Notes: a model not told the origin generated them from the letters alone. DNA of 36,486 nt from GCA-002779465 sp964596535 (GCA_964596535.1 CAZQUR010000021.1:1-36486); one strand, 5' to 3'. Shown: positions 1-8,316, numbered from the stretch's first letter. Program-made: numbers and translations.

Positions 1-14
1 GGAAACCTTTCCCG

Positions 15-44
15 TTGACATCCTCATGGAGGGGCCGCTAAATT
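15..44 (+). promoter_or_regulatory. Candidate sigma-70 promoter of hsp20-lon
   Basis: TTGACA at 15-20 and TAAATT at 39-44 are separated by 18 bp, about 40 bp ahead of the hsp20 start codon. A CCCCAT motif at 53-58 resembles a heat-shock sigma -10 element but lacks a correctly spaced -35, so a sigma-32 promoter is not supported. Assigned from motif match only. Confidence 0.4.
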
Positions 45-85
45 GATTTTACCCCCATGTTGTATAAAAATCATAAGGAGGCGCC

Positions 86-526
86 ATGCATGATCTGACC
101 GCCTGGAAGGAAAACGAAATCAATCGATTGCGCAAAGACCTGGATGCGATTTTCAAAAGACGCTGCCGGGACTTCGGGATTTCCCTCTTCACGGAGGGCC
201 CCGAGATGCAAATCCATCTAACCGAAACCGACACCGAACTGATCCTTACGGCCGAAATTTCCGGGATTCGTCCCGAAGACATCGAAATTTCGGCATCCGA
301 AGACAGTATTGTCATCGAAGGGGCCTGGCGATCCGAAAATGTCACCGAAGACGAAGCGTTTCGGAAAGTGGAGACGCAATCGAGTGCGATCCACCGCCGC
401 ATCGCTTTGCCGGTACGGGTGCGCGTGGAAGAAATCCAGGCCGAATATGAAAACCAGCGTTTAAAGATCGTCATCCCCAAGTGCGATTTATCCAAAAAGC
501 GCAGTATCAAGCCGTTGATTCGATAA
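86..526 (+). CDS. Small heat shock protein, Hsp20/alpha-crystallin family
   Basis: A 146-residue protein with an alpha-crystallin domain over roughly residues 45-140. An acidic beta-strand region reads ELILTAEISGIRPEDIEIS, followed by an IVIEGAW strand and a C-terminal strand RLKIVIPK. Such proteins are ATP-independent holdases that bind unfolding proteins in the cytoplasm. The start is fixed by a strong AAGGAGG at 76-82. The C-terminal I-x-I/V anchor is poor (KPLIR), so oligomer contacts may differ from the standard family. It is followed after 45 bp by the Lon-like protease gene, which suggests a small proteostasis operon in which aggregation-prone proteins are held and then degraded. Family call is firm; client range is unknown. 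Confidence 0.9.
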   Translation: MHDLTAWKENEINRLRKDLDAIFKRRCRDFGISLFTEGPEMQIHLTETDTELILTAEISGIRPEDIEISASEDSIVIEGAWRSENVTEDEAFRKVETQSSAIHRRIALPVRVRVEEIQAEYENQRLKIVIPKCDLSKKRSIKPLIR

Positions 527-571
527 TACGATGACTTCTTTTCTTTACATTCCGACAAGGAGGATTTTTCC

Positions 572-3043
572 ATGACGGATCTTACCGATCGCGCAAGGGT
601 TCCGGTTGAAAATCTCAGATGGCGCATGGATCCCAAAACATTGCCCTTTGATACCACCCAGGAACTGGAACCGTTACAAGAAATCATCGGACAAAACCGG
701 GGCGTTGAAGCGTTTCGCTTCGGGGTGCAGATGAAAAAATCCGGATATAATATCTTTGTCACCGGCCGTCCGGGATCGGGGAGACGGGCCACCGTCAAAC
801 AACTCTTAAAGGAGATCACCGACAAGGATGTTCGGCCCCCGGACCTGTGTTACGTCAACAATTTCCGCAACCCTGAAACACCGATCCTCCTGCGCCTGAA
901 AGCCGGGGAAGGCGCCGCATTGAAACAGGACATCAAGGATCTGATGCATACCCTGAAAAGAGAAATCCCCAATCTTTTTTCCAGCGAAGAGTATACCAAC
1001 GCAAAAAAGGAGATTATTGAAACCTCGGAGAAAAAGGCCAAAAGTTTTTTCAAAAACCTGGATCAAAAGGTCAAGGAAGAAGGATTCGCCCTGGTGGACA
1101 TCCAGGTGGGGCAGGTGAAGCGGCCGGAATTGATGCCCGTGGTGGACGGCCAACCCACGCCCATCGACCAGCTCGAGGAAATGGCGGAAAAGGGAAGATT
1201 CCCCAGAGAGGAATATCGGGAAAAGCGGGAAAAATATGAACGCCTCAAAGAACAGATCGATCATATCTTCAAAGAATTGCGCGACCTGCAAAAAGAGATC
1301 CATGCCAACGTGGAAAAGATGGATCGGGCCGCCTTCATGAACGCGGCCGCCGAGCTCATGGAACCCGTCTATAAAAAATATGACGATCCCAAGGTGCAGA
1401 CATACCTGGACGCCATGCGCGAGGACATGGCCGACAACCTGAACCTCTTCCAGGAACAACCCCAGCCCCAGTTCGCGGGGATCCTTCCGGTGGCGTCCGA
1501 AGCGGACCGCTTCGCGCCGTATGCCGTCAATCTGCTGGTGGACAACGGCGCCCGGGAAGGACCGTCCATCATCATCGAGGAGTATCCCACGTACAAAAAT
1601 ATTTTCGGGAGCATCGAACGCATCGTGGACCGCTCGGGCATCTGGCGGACCGATTTTTCCAAGATCAAGGCCGGTTCCCTGGTAAAGGCCAACGGCGGCT
1701 TCCTGGTCCTTTATCTCAACGACGCCATCGTCGAGCCGGGGGTATGGCAGGAATTGAAACGTGCGCTGAAAAGCAGGAAATTCGAATTTCATGCCTTCGA
1801 TCCCTTTTACTTTTTTGCCGCCAGTGGTCTCAAGCCCGAACCCATCGACCTGGATTTGAAGGTCGTGCTCATTTCAGACGCCTACCTTTACCAATTGCTC
1901 CGGCACTATGATGAAGACGTGGGGAAAATCTTCGAAGTCCGGGCCGATTTCGACACCTCCATGGATAAATCGGATGAAAATATCGCCCATCTGACGGAAT
2001 TCATCCGGACCATCACCGAGGAAGAAAACCTGCGGGCCTTCGATCGCTCTGCAGCGTCGGCGCTCGTGGAAGAGACGGTGCGCATGACGGGACGCCAGGA
2101 AAAGATTTCCACGGCGTTTCCCAGAATCAAAAATCTCATCATGGAAGCCGAGTATTGGGCCGGACAAGACGGATCCGAACGCGTCCGGGCCACACACATC
2201 GACAAGGCCGTGGCCGCCAAAATCTATCGCTCCAACCTCATCGAAGAAAAAATTCAGGAAATGATCACCCGGGGAACCCTGATGATCGACGTGGACGGGG
2301 AGGTCACCGGCCAGGTGAACGGGCTTGCGGTGTACACATTGGGCGATTTTTCCTTCGGCAAACCCTCCCGGATCACCGCCGCGGTCGCCATGGGACGTGC
2401 CGGCGTCATCAACATCGAACGGGAAGCCGACCTTTCCGGAAACACCCACAACAAGGGCGTCCTCATTTTGAGCGGGTACCTGAGGGCAAAATACGCCCAG
2501 GACAAGCCGCTGACCATAAGCGCCAGCATCGCCTTTGAACAATCCTACAGCGGCGTGGACGGGGACAGCGCGTCCTCCACGGAGATTTACGCCCTTCTCT
2601 CCAGCCTTTCCGGAGTGCCGCTCCGCCAGGATATCGCGGTGACCGGTTCGGTGAATCAAAAAGGCGAAATCCAGGCCATCGGCGGGGTGAACCAGAAAAT
2701 CGAAGGCTTCTTCGATTGCTGCACGCAATTGGGATTCACCGGCAAACAAGGGGTCTTGATCCCTTATGCCAACGTCAAAGATCTGATGTTGCGAAAGGAT
2801 GTGGTGAATACCGTTGAAAGCGGCCGTTTCCATATTTATGCCGTAAAAACCATCGATGAAGGCATGGAAATTCTCACCGGCCGGCCCGCAGGTGAGAAAA
2901 GCAAAGACGGGGCCTTTCCCGAAGGGTCCGTCAACGACCGGGTGAACCAAAGATTAAAAGCCCTGGCCGAAGGTCTCAAGGCGTTCGGGGCGTTAGATGA
3001 AAAAAACGGCCGGAAAGAGGAAAAAAGGAGCCCCTCCGGCTGA
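572..3043 (+). CDS. Lon-like ATP-dependent serine protease (AAA_32 type)
   Basis: An 823-residue cytoplasmic protease of the Lon-like group that differs from classical LonA. It lacks the LonA N-domain and has a long helical insert (about residues 120-290) inside the ATPase. The Walker A-like loop GRPGSGRR (65-72) has Arg where Lys is usual, which is common in this group. The C-terminal peptidase domain carries the Ser-Lys dyad: Ser666 in GDSAS and Lys709 in NQKIEG. Their spacing of 43 residues is the same as in E. coli Lon (679/722). The SD GGAGG ends 9 bp before the ATG. It sits directly behind hsp20, so a role in clearing damaged protein is likely. Substrates cannot be read from sequence. 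Confidence 0.92.
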   Translation: MTDLTDRARVPVENLRWRMDPKTLPFDTTQELEPLQEIIGQNRGVEAFRFGVQMKKSGYNIFVTGRPGSGRRATVKQLLKEITDKDVRPPDLCYVNNFRNPETPILLRLKAGEGAALKQDIKDLMHTLKREIPNLFSSEEYTNAKKEIIETSEKKAKSFFKNLDQKVKEEGFALVDIQVGQVKRPELMPVVDGQPTPIDQLEEMAEKGRFPREEYREKREKYERLKEQIDHIFKELRDLQKEIHANVEKMDRAAFMNAAAELMEPVYKKYDDPKVQTYLDAMREDMADNLNLFQEQPQPQFAGILPVASEADRFAPYAVNLLVDNGAREGPSIIIEEYPTYKNIFGSIERIVDRSGIWRTDFSKIKAGSLVKANGGFLVLYLNDAIVEPGVWQELKRALKSRKFEFHAFDPFYFFAASGLKPEPIDLDLKVVLISDAYLYQLLRHYDEDVGKIFEVRADFDTSMDKSDENIAHLTEFIRTITEEENLRAFDRSAASALVEETVRMTGRQEKISTAFPRIKNLIMEAEYWAGQDGSERVRATHIDKAVAAKIYRSNLIEEKIQEMITRGTLMIDVDGEVTGQVNGLAVYTLGDFSFGKPSRITAAVAMGRAGVINIEREADLSGNTHNKGVLILSGYLRAKYAQDKPLTISASIAFEQSYSGVDGDSASSTEIYALLSSLSGVPLRQDIAVTGSVNQKGEIQAIGGVNQKIEGFFDCCTQLGFTGKQGVLIPYANVKDLMLRKDVVNTVESGRFHIYAVKTIDEGMEILTGRPAGEKSKDGAFPEGSVNDRVNQRLKALAEGLKAFGALDEKNGRKEEKRSPSG

Positions 3044-3147
3044 TGGTTACCACCGACTTTTCGTATGCCTTTTTCCGAAAAGGCCGGAACGGCACGCCCA
3101 AAAACCCTTTTACAATCTTGCCTTCCAAGTAACTTCAACGTGTTGCT

Positions 3148-3182
3148 TTTCGAAAATCCCCTCAAAGGCGGGATTTTCGAAA
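3148..3182. repeat. 13-bp perfect inverted repeat
   Basis: The arms TTTCGAAAATCCC (3148-3160) and GGGATTTTCGAAA (3170-3182) are perfectly complementary around a 9-nt loop. The hairpin lies 105 bp after the lon-like stop codon. It has no T-run, so it could be a mRNA-stabilising or Rho-associated structure, or the edge of the neighbouring repeat element. Confidence 0.75.
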
Positions 3183-3187
3183 TAATT

Positions 3188-3258
3188 GTAGGGCGGGGTT
3201 TTACACCCCGCCGGCAATCGACCGTCATTTTCCGGCGGCATGTAAAATGCCGCCCTAC
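3188..3258. repeat. REP/MITE-like composite palindrome
   Basis: Outer arms GTAGGGC (3188-3194) and GCCCTAC (3252-3258) enclose two perfect 8-bp hairpins: GGCGGGGT/ACCCCGCC with loop TTTAC, and GGCGGCAT/ATGCCGCC with loop GTAAA. The cruciform layout of two GC-rich hairpins inside a GTAGGGC...GCCCTAC frame is typical of dispersed palindromic elements (REP, or small MITEs). No copy is seen elsewhere in this window. Confidence 0.7.
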
Positions 3259-3399
3259 GTTCGTGGCATCCACCCTCGACCCCTTTTTTTCCTTTCAAAC
3301 AACCTCGCCGTGTTACTTTATGATAAATCCTCGCCAGGGTCGGAGTGCTGGGCTAACTTCGGTCCTGCCCGGTGTTCCTATCCCCGGGTGCCGGTCCGA

Positions 3400-3427
3400 T
3401 TGACTTTCCTCTCCTTGTGATTATCCT
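3400..3427 (+). promoter_or_regulatory. Candidate promoter of msrAB
   Basis: TTGACT (3400-3405) and TATCCT (3422-3427) have 16-bp spacing and lie 60 bp ahead of the msrAB start. Motif match only. Confidence 0.35.
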
Positions 3428-3487
3428 ACGTTGTGTCATTAGCGAAAACGTATTGCAACCCATTGACGAGCAAAAAGCAGGGACATC

Positions 3488-4594
3488 ATGAGTGGACGAA
3501 TCCTGATTTTCAGTTTTATCTTGGGGATCACCGGGGTTTTGCTCATGGGCTGCGGTCATCCGAATGAGGCAGGTGAGACCATGATCGAAACAGATGCGGC
3601 GAATATTAAAAGTGCGGTCTTTGCGGGAGGATGTTTCTGGTGCACGGAGTCGGATTTTGAAACGGTTGAAGGCGTCATCGAGGTGGTTTCCGGCTACACC
3701 GGCGGGCGCACGGAAAATCCCGCCTATGAAGCGGTGTCGTCCGGGAAGACCGGCCACGTGGAGGCGGTGATGGTCCGGTACGATCCCGAAAAAGTCTCTT
3801 ATGAAACGCTGCTGGAGATCTTCTGGCGACACGTCGACCCCACCGATCCCGGGGGGCAATTCGTGGACCGGGGACCCCAGTACCGTTCCGTCGTATTTTA
3901 CGCGGACGAGGACCAAAAACGGCTTGCGGAAGCATCCAAAAAGGCCCTTGCCGCCTCGGGCCGTTTTGAAAAACCCATCGCCACCGAGATTTTACCCCTG
4001 ACCCGTTTTTATCCGGCGGAAAACTACCACCAGGATTATTACACGAAAAACCCCATTCGGTATAAATGGTACCGCAGCGGGTCCGGAAGGGATGCCTTTT
4101 TGGAAAAAACGTGGGGGAAGGCCGCGGAAAAAAAGAACCCGGCCGGCAATACGACCTATTTCAGGCCGGGCGATGCCGAAATCCGGAAACGGTTGACCCC
4201 CCTGGCGTATGACGTCACCCAAAACGACGCCACCGAACCCCCGTTCAACAACGCCTACTGGGACAACAAAAAGGCGGGGATTTACGTGGATATCGTCTCC
4301 GGCGAGCCCCTCTTTTCCTCCCCGGACAAGTTCGACTCGGGCACGGGCTGGCCCAGCTTCACCCGTCCCCTGGTGCCTGAAAACATCGTGGAAAAGAAAG
4401 ACCGGAGTCTTTTTACGGTGCGCACGGAAGTCCGGAGCAAGCACGGCGACTCCCATCTGGGCCACGTCTTTTCCGACGGCCCTCCGCCCACGGGATTGCG
4501 TTACTGCATCAATTCCGCCGCCTTGCGCTTTATTCCCGTGGAGGATCTGGAAAAAGAAGGTTACGACCGATTTGTTTCTCTTTTTTCCGAATGA
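3488..4594 (+). CDS. msrAB: MsrA-MsrB fusion methionine sulfoxide reductase, lipoprotein
   Basis: A 368-residue bifunctional enzyme that reduces both S- and R-methionine sulfoxide in proteins. A hydrophobic N-terminus ending in LLMGC with Cys22 is a lipoprotein signal, so the enzyme should be anchored outside the inner membrane. The MsrA domain (about 40-200) has the catalytic GGCFWC motif with Cys49. The MsrB domain (about 225-365) has catalytic Cys340 in RYCINSAALRF and the SGTGWPSF motif. The two CxxC pairs that bind structural zinc in many MsrB domains are absent (IVSGEPLFSS where CxxCGxPLF is usual), so this is a zinc-free MsrB. Periplasmic reductant supply (for example a CcdA/thioredoxin-like protein) is not encoded nearby. 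It stands alone, with a minus-strand operon converging from the right. Confidence 0.93.
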   Translation: MSGRILIFSFILGITGVLLMGCGHPNEAGETMIETDAANIKSAVFAGGCFWCTESDFETVEGVIEVVSGYTGGRTENPAYEAVSSGKTGHVEAVMVRYDPEKVSYETLLEIFWRHVDPTDPGGQFVDRGPQYRSVVFYADEDQKRLAEASKKALAASGRFEKPIATEILPLTRFYPAENYHQDYYTKNPIRYKWYRSGSGRDAFLEKTWGKAAEKKNPAGNTTYFRPGDAEIRKRLTPLAYDVTQNDATEPPFNNAYWDNKKAGIYVDIVSGEPLFSSPDKFDSGTGWPSFTRPLVPENIVEKKDRSLFTVRTEVRSKHGDSHLGHVFSDGPPPTGLRYCINSAALRFIPVEDLEKEGYDRFVSLFSE

Positions 4595-4654
4595 TGCAGT
4601 GCATCGTCGGGGATCAAGGGGATCAAAAGGGTCTTCAACCGTGAAGATTTTTTT

Positions 4655-5428
4655 CTACGGCCGGCTGTCCAGGAGCGGAAACAATCCTTCCCATGAGGCG
4701 ATCCGGGGAATGTCACTGTCGGGATCGCGTTCGCCTTCCAAAAAGATCCCGGACGTAAAGGGGAGGTTGCCGTCCCGGGCATAGGTCATCCAGACCGGGG
4801 AAAAGCCCGATCGCAAGGCCCCCTGAACGTCCGCTTCGGGATCGTCCCCCACGAAAAGGATCCGCTTGTTTTCTTCGCCCAGGCCTTCCGCCAGCATATG
4901 GAAAAGATGCGGGTGGGGTTTCCGGTATCCGGCCTCCCCGGAAATGACGATGGTGCTGAAATACGCATCGATCCCCAGCACGGCCAGGATCTTCCTTGCG
5001 GCCGGGCCGTGGGTGAAATTGGAAACCAGGCCCAGGGGGAACCGCGGCTTCAACGCTTCCAACATGGATTCGGTTTCCGGGATAAGGCGAACGTTGGGAT
5101 AAAATGCCTCGAAATAGGCTTCCACCGCATCGGCGATCCGCGGATCATCCGGGGGGAGCCGATTTCCCAAACGGTTGAGGGCGTCGCAGATCCAAAAACG
5201 GTTATGGGTCTCCCTTCCGCTTTCCCGGGCCGTTTCGATGTGCCAGACGGCAGCCGTGGCGTAGTGGGTGTTGAAGGCCGCTTCCTCAAAGGAAAACCCG
5301 TGTCGTCTCAATCGCTCCACCAGGCGCTCCATGGCGAGCTCAAGGGTTTCCGCTTTTGCCACCGCCAGGGTGTTGAAAAGATCGAATCCCACCGCCCTGA
5401 AGGCTTGCCCGTCATCCTTTGTCTTCAT
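4655..5428 (-). CDS. HAD-superfamily hydrolase (subfamily IA)
   Basis: A 257-residue phosphatase-like enzyme of the haloacid dehalogenase superfamily. Motif I is GFDLFNTL with the nucleophile Asp16; position 18 is Phe rather than the Asp of typical phosphatases. Motif II lies in LVSNFTHG, motif III Lys in AGYRKPHP and motif IV in ILFVGDDPEADVQGA. The lack of the second motif-I Asp weakens a straightforward phosphomonoesterase call and leaves dehalogenase-like chemistry possible. The start codon lies inside the end of the upstream aldolase gene (17-bp overlap), so the two are translationally coupled. It is the last gene of the ACT-aldolase-HAD operon. Substrate unknown. Confidence 0.85.
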   Translation of the reverse strand: MKTKDDGQAFRAVGFDLFNTLAVAKAETLELAMERLVERLRRHGFSFEEAAFNTHYATAAVWHIETARESGRETHNRFWICDALNRLGNRLPPDDPRIADAVEAYFEAFYPNVRLIPETESMLEALKPRFPLGLVSNFTHGPAARKILAVLGIDAYFSTIVISGEAGYRKPHPHLFHMLAEGLGEENKRILFVGDDPEADVQGALRSGFSPVWMTYARDGNLPFTSGIFLEGERDPDSDIPRIASWEGLFPLLDSRP

Positions 5429-6317
5429 GGACCAGTCCCGCTTCTTTTAAAATCCCTTCAAGGGCGTTTTTTTCCCGGTCGTCCAGGGGAAGCAGGGGCG
5501 GGCGGACTGGTCCGCCGAAATACCCCGTCAGGTCCAGGGCCGCTTTCAGGCCGGCCACCCCGTACACGGCGGTGACGGCCTTGTCCACGGGGAGCATCCG
5601 GATCTGAAGGGATCTTGCCCCTTCGTCATTTCCGGATCGCGTCGCCGCGAAGATTTTCACGCAGGCCTCGGGGGCCACATTGGCCAGCGCCAGGATCCCG
5701 CCGGTGCACCCGAGGGCGATGCCGGCGAACAGGGCCCCCGCCGTCCCCACCAGGACGGCGAAATCTTTATCGGCGCGCCGGATGTATTCGCCCAAAAGGC
5801 TGACGTCTCCGGAGCTGTCTTTGATGCCGATGATGTTGGGATGGGCGGAAAGCCGGGAAACCAGATCCGGGGACAGCGTCAAGTGGACGAATTTGGGGAC
5901 GTTATAAAGAATGAGGGGGATTTGGGCCGCATCGGCCACCTGGCGGTAATGGGCGTACAGGGCCGCGTCGCTCATTTTGGAAGCAAAGAAGTGGGGCGGG
6001 AGGACCAGGGCGGCCGCCGCCCCCAGCCGGGCGCAATCATTGGTCAAACGCACGGTTTCCCCCGTGGATTCGCATCCGGTCCCGGCAATGACGAAAAAGT
6101 TCTCCGGCGAGGCGGACACCGCCGCTTGGACCAGGTCCCGTTTTTCAGACTCCGAAAGAAACACCGCCTCTCCGTTGGATCCCAGGACCACGATCCCCCG
6201 GATCCCGGTCCCGGACCACCGGGCGATGTTTGCTTCCAGTTTGTCAAAGGCCGGCGCTTCACCCGTAAAGGGCGTGGCAATGGGCGGGAAAATCCCTTCC
6301 AAATCGATGGGGCGCAT
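5412..6317 (-). CDS. Dihydrodipicolinate synthase-family aldolase, HOGA-like
   Basis: A 301-residue class I aldolase of the DapA/NAL family, a TIM barrel that works through a Schiff base. Lys166 in GIKDSSGD is the expected Schiff-base residue and Tyr138 in YNVPKF the proton relay. The substrate loop reads GSNGE (46-50) rather than the GTTGE of true DapA, as in 4-hydroxy-2-oxoglutarate aldolases, so a retro-aldol role on a 2-keto acid is more likely than lysine synthesis. The start was placed at the ATG at 6317 because AAAGGAT lies just upstream and the family N-terminus (FPPIATPF) follows. The longer frame from 6368 runs into the ACT gene. It lies 23 bp behind the ACT gene and overlaps the HAD gene. 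Confidence 0.88.
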   Translation of the reverse strand: MRPIDLEGIFPPIATPFTGEAPAFDKLEANIARWSGTGIRGIVVLGSNGEAVFLSESEKRDLVQAAVSASPENFFVIAGTGCESTGETVRLTNDCARLGAAAALVLPPHFFASKMSDAALYAHYRQVADAAQIPLILYNVPKFVHLTLSPDLVSRLSAHPNIIGIKDSSGDVSLLGEYIRRADKDFAVLVGTAGALFAGIALGCTGGILALANVAPEACVKIFAATRSGNDEGARSLQIRMLPVDKAVTAVYGVAGLKAALDLTGYFGGPVRPPLLPLDDREKNALEGILKEAGLVHEDKG

Positions 6318-6340
6318 CACGATCCTTTTCTTCTTTGGAA

Positions 6341-6745
6341 TTATGAATCGGCTTCCGAGCGAAGACAATTCAGGGCGGCGGCATTGTCCGAAAACCTGAA
6401 AACCATCGTGGCGGTTCCGGGTCGTTCACTGACCGCGGCATAGCTGTACTCGATGCGCAGATCCCGGTCTTTGAAGCGTTCCAGAATCCGGCTCAAGGCG
6501 CCGGGCCGATCATCCGTTTCGATGATCAGCACCTCATTGCTCACCGCCGCCAGCCGGTTGGCGTTCAAGACCGCCAGGGCTTTTTCCGGCTCCGATACCA
6601 CCATCCGCAATTTGCAATACCCGTCGCCGTTGTCGATGAGACAGTGGGCCCGCAGATTGATCCCCTCCCGGCCCAAAACGGAAAAGACGCTTCCCACCCG
6701 CGGCGCGGAGTTTCCGGTTAAAACGGTCAACTGTTTTCCGATCAT
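6341..6745 (-). CDS. Tandem ACT-domain regulatory protein
   Basis: A 134-residue protein made of two ACT domains (about 3-65 and 70-130), each a beta-alpha-beta-beta-alpha-beta ligand-binding fold. The first has NSAPRVGSVFSVLGREGINLRA and the second the classic glycine region DDRPGALSRILERF. Stand-alone ACT-ACT proteins usually bind amino acids and are thought to sense them. First gene of the minus-strand operon with the HOGA-like aldolase and HAD hydrolase, so the ligand may be an amino acid or keto acid linked to that aldolase. The start is supported by GAGG about 10 bp upstream. Confidence 0.85.
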   Translation of the reverse strand: MIGKQLTVLTGNSAPRVGSVFSVLGREGINLRAHCLIDNGDGYCKLRMVVSEPEKALAVLNANRLAAVSNEVLIIETDDRPGALSRILERFKDRDLRIEYSYAAVSERPGTATMVFRFSDNAAALNCLRSEADS

Positions 6746-6781
6746 GGTTTCTTGCCTCTGTCTTCCTTACCCAAACACAGT

Positions 6782-6812
6782 CACCCTCCCTCGAGGGTGT
6801 TTTTGTGTTTTT
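6782..6812 (+). terminator. Terminator-like hairpin with T-run
   Basis: Perfect 7-bp stem CACCCTC/GAGGGTG with loop CCTC (6782-6799), followed by TTTTTGTGTTTTT. It has the form of a rho-independent terminator reading rightward, yet no rightward gene ends nearby. It lies between the divergent ACT and methyltransferase genes and would sit in the 5' leader of the ACT mRNA in the other direction. It may insulate the methyltransferase gene from antisense reads. Confidence 0.55.
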
Positions 6813-6923
6813 ACGAGTTCGTTTTCCTTTTTTCGTCTCCGTTCCTTGAGGGATAGACTCGTTTACCATAGCCTACTCCGAAAGGCTTTTGCAATTCATT
6901 TTCCTTTTCAATTCCCGTCCAGG

Positions 6924-8084
6924 ATGGTATCTGAAATCCCCATGCACACCCGGCATCGAATGTATTTTTCCGATTCCCGGCACATGGCGGCCGTCCCGGA
7001 TGAAAGCGTTGATCTCATCGTCACGTCCCCCCCCTACCCTATGATCGAGATGTGGGATCCGGTTTTCGCCGGGCAGGATCCGGCGATCGGCACGGCATTG
7101 GAAAAAGGAAGACCCCGCGCGGCCTTCGAGGGGATGCACCGGATCCTGGACGGTGTATGGAAGGAAGCCTTCCGGGTGCTCAAATCCGGAGGGTCGGCCT
7201 GCATCAACATCGGGGACGCCGTCCGCACCGTAAACGGCGATTTCGGCCTCTACCCCAATCATTCGAGGATCCTTTCCGGCCTGCAGCATCTCGGATTCAC
7301 CCTGCTCCCCTGCATCCTGTGGCGGAAGCAAACCAACGCACCGGCGAAGTTCATGGGATCCGGGATGCTCCCCCCGGGCGCCCATGTCACCCTGGAGCAC
7401 GAATACATCCTCATCGCGCGAAAGGGTCCCCTCCGGAAATTCAAAACAGAGACCGAGAAGCAGCGCCGCCGAGAGAGCGCCTTTTTCTGGGAGGAACGAA
7501 ACATGTGGTTTTCCGATGTATGGATGGATCTGAAAGGCAGCTCCCAGGAGTTGTCCGGCAAAAACATTCGGGACCGCAGCGGCGCCTTCCCCTTTGAGCT
7601 GGCATATCGTTTGATCGCCATGTTCTCCGTCAAAGAAGACACCGTGCTGGATCCGTTTTTAGGGTTGGGAACCACCCTTTCGGCGGCTATACCCCTGGCC
7701 CGGAACAGCATCGGTTATGAAATCGATCCGGGTTTCAAAGACGCCGTCCGGTCCCGGATCCAAATCCTCAAGTCCCTGGGAAACCGGCGAAACAGGGAAC
7801 GGATCCAACGCCACCTTGACTTTGTTCAGACCCGGGAGCAGGCCGGAAAACCCTTAAAACATTACAACGCCCACTACGGATTTCCCGTGGTGACACAGCA
7901 GGAAACCGTTCTTCTTTTAGAGGAAATTGTCTCAATCAAAGAAAGTGCAGCCAACCGCTTCGAGGTGACATACGATGCCGGGAACACGGAAGAAATGAAA
8001 ATAAGAGAAACGCCGACGCCGATGGAGACCGGCGAATCAAAACCCAAGCACCGGCCGATGCAACGTACCCTCTTTAATGAATAG
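6924..8084 (+). CDS. Site-specific DNA methyltransferase, beta-class (N4-C or N6-A)
   Basis: About 386 residues. The catalytic motif IV TSPPYP comes first (near residue 34) and the AdoMet-binding motif I, DPFLGLGTT, comes late (near residue 243). This circular order is that of beta-class methyltransferases. SPPY favours N4-cytosine, but N6-adenine cannot be excluded. The start at 6924 is the first ATG before the family N-terminus (MYFSDS near 6960); 6942 and 6960 are alternatives because no strong SD is visible. The C-terminal 100 residues are extra to the core and may hold part of the target recognition. No restriction endonuclease gene is adjacent, so it appears to be an orphan methyltransferase. 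Its stop overlaps the end of the convergent CxxC gene by 11 bp. Confidence 0.88.
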   Translation: MVSEIPMHTRHRMYFSDSRHMAAVPDESVDLIVTSPPYPMIEMWDPVFAGQDPAIGTALEKGRPRAAFEGMHRILDGVWKEAFRVLKSGGSACINIGDAVRTVNGDFGLYPNHSRILSGLQHLGFTLLPCILWRKQTNAPAKFMGSGMLPPGAHVTLEHEYILIARKGPLRKFKTETEKQRRRESAFFWEERNMWFSDVWMDLKGSSQELSGKNIRDRSGAFPFELAYRLIAMFSVKEDTVLDPFLGLGTTLSAAIPLARNSIGYEIDPGFKDAVRSRIQILKSLGNRRNRERIQRHLDFVQTREQAGKPLKHYNAHYGFPVVTQQETVLLLEEIVSIKESAANRFEVTYDAGNTEEMKIRETPTPMETGESKPKHRPMQRTLFNE

Positions 8085-8316
8085 TCGGGCCGCGTGAAGG
8101 TCTCCGGAAAGGCGCATCCTGGATCCATCCCGTGTGCAATTCCGATGCGCAGGCATGACACATCCAATAATCGGCATAGCGGTTGCAGCCGTTGGATCCA
8201 TGCGCAAAGGGCTGACGGATCAGATCCCCTATACGGATTTTTTTCCCGCAGACAGGGCACGGTCCCGTCCAAAGGGCCGGTTTCCGGAGCACCTTGGCAT
8301 AAACTTGTCTTTCCAT
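8074..8316 (-). CDS. Small CxxC (zinc-ribbon-like) protein, unknown function
   Basis: An 80-residue protein with CPVC at about residues 19-22 and CHAC at about residues 53-56, plus a His between (FAHGSN), so one treble-clef or zinc-ribbon site is plausible. I do not recognise the family. The start at 8316 (the second of two adjacent ATGs) has AGAGG 4 bp upstream and fits the promoter mapped at 8393-8421. Longer frames would begin upstream of that promoter. It converges on the methyltransferase gene with an 11-bp overlap, so the two could be co-inherited. Confidence 0.6.
   Translation of the reverse strand: MERQVYAKVLRKPALWTGPCPVCGKKIRIGDLIRQPFAHGSNGCNRYADYWMCHACASELHTGWIQDAPFRRPSRGPTIH

Larger units (their letters stand above)
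3044..3399. other. Gene-free gap with palindromic repeats
   Basis: No convincing coding region was found between the lon-like gene and the promoter of the Msr gene. The stretch holds the two palindromic structures listed separately (3148-3182 and 3188-3258). Short ORFs here run across the hairpins, lack ribosome-binding sites and have repetitive composition. Confidence 0.6.

Noticed and set aside
3188..3258. CRISPR repeat or riboswitch
   Set aside because: Only one unit, no spacers, and symmetric hairpins rather than a metabolite-binding fold.
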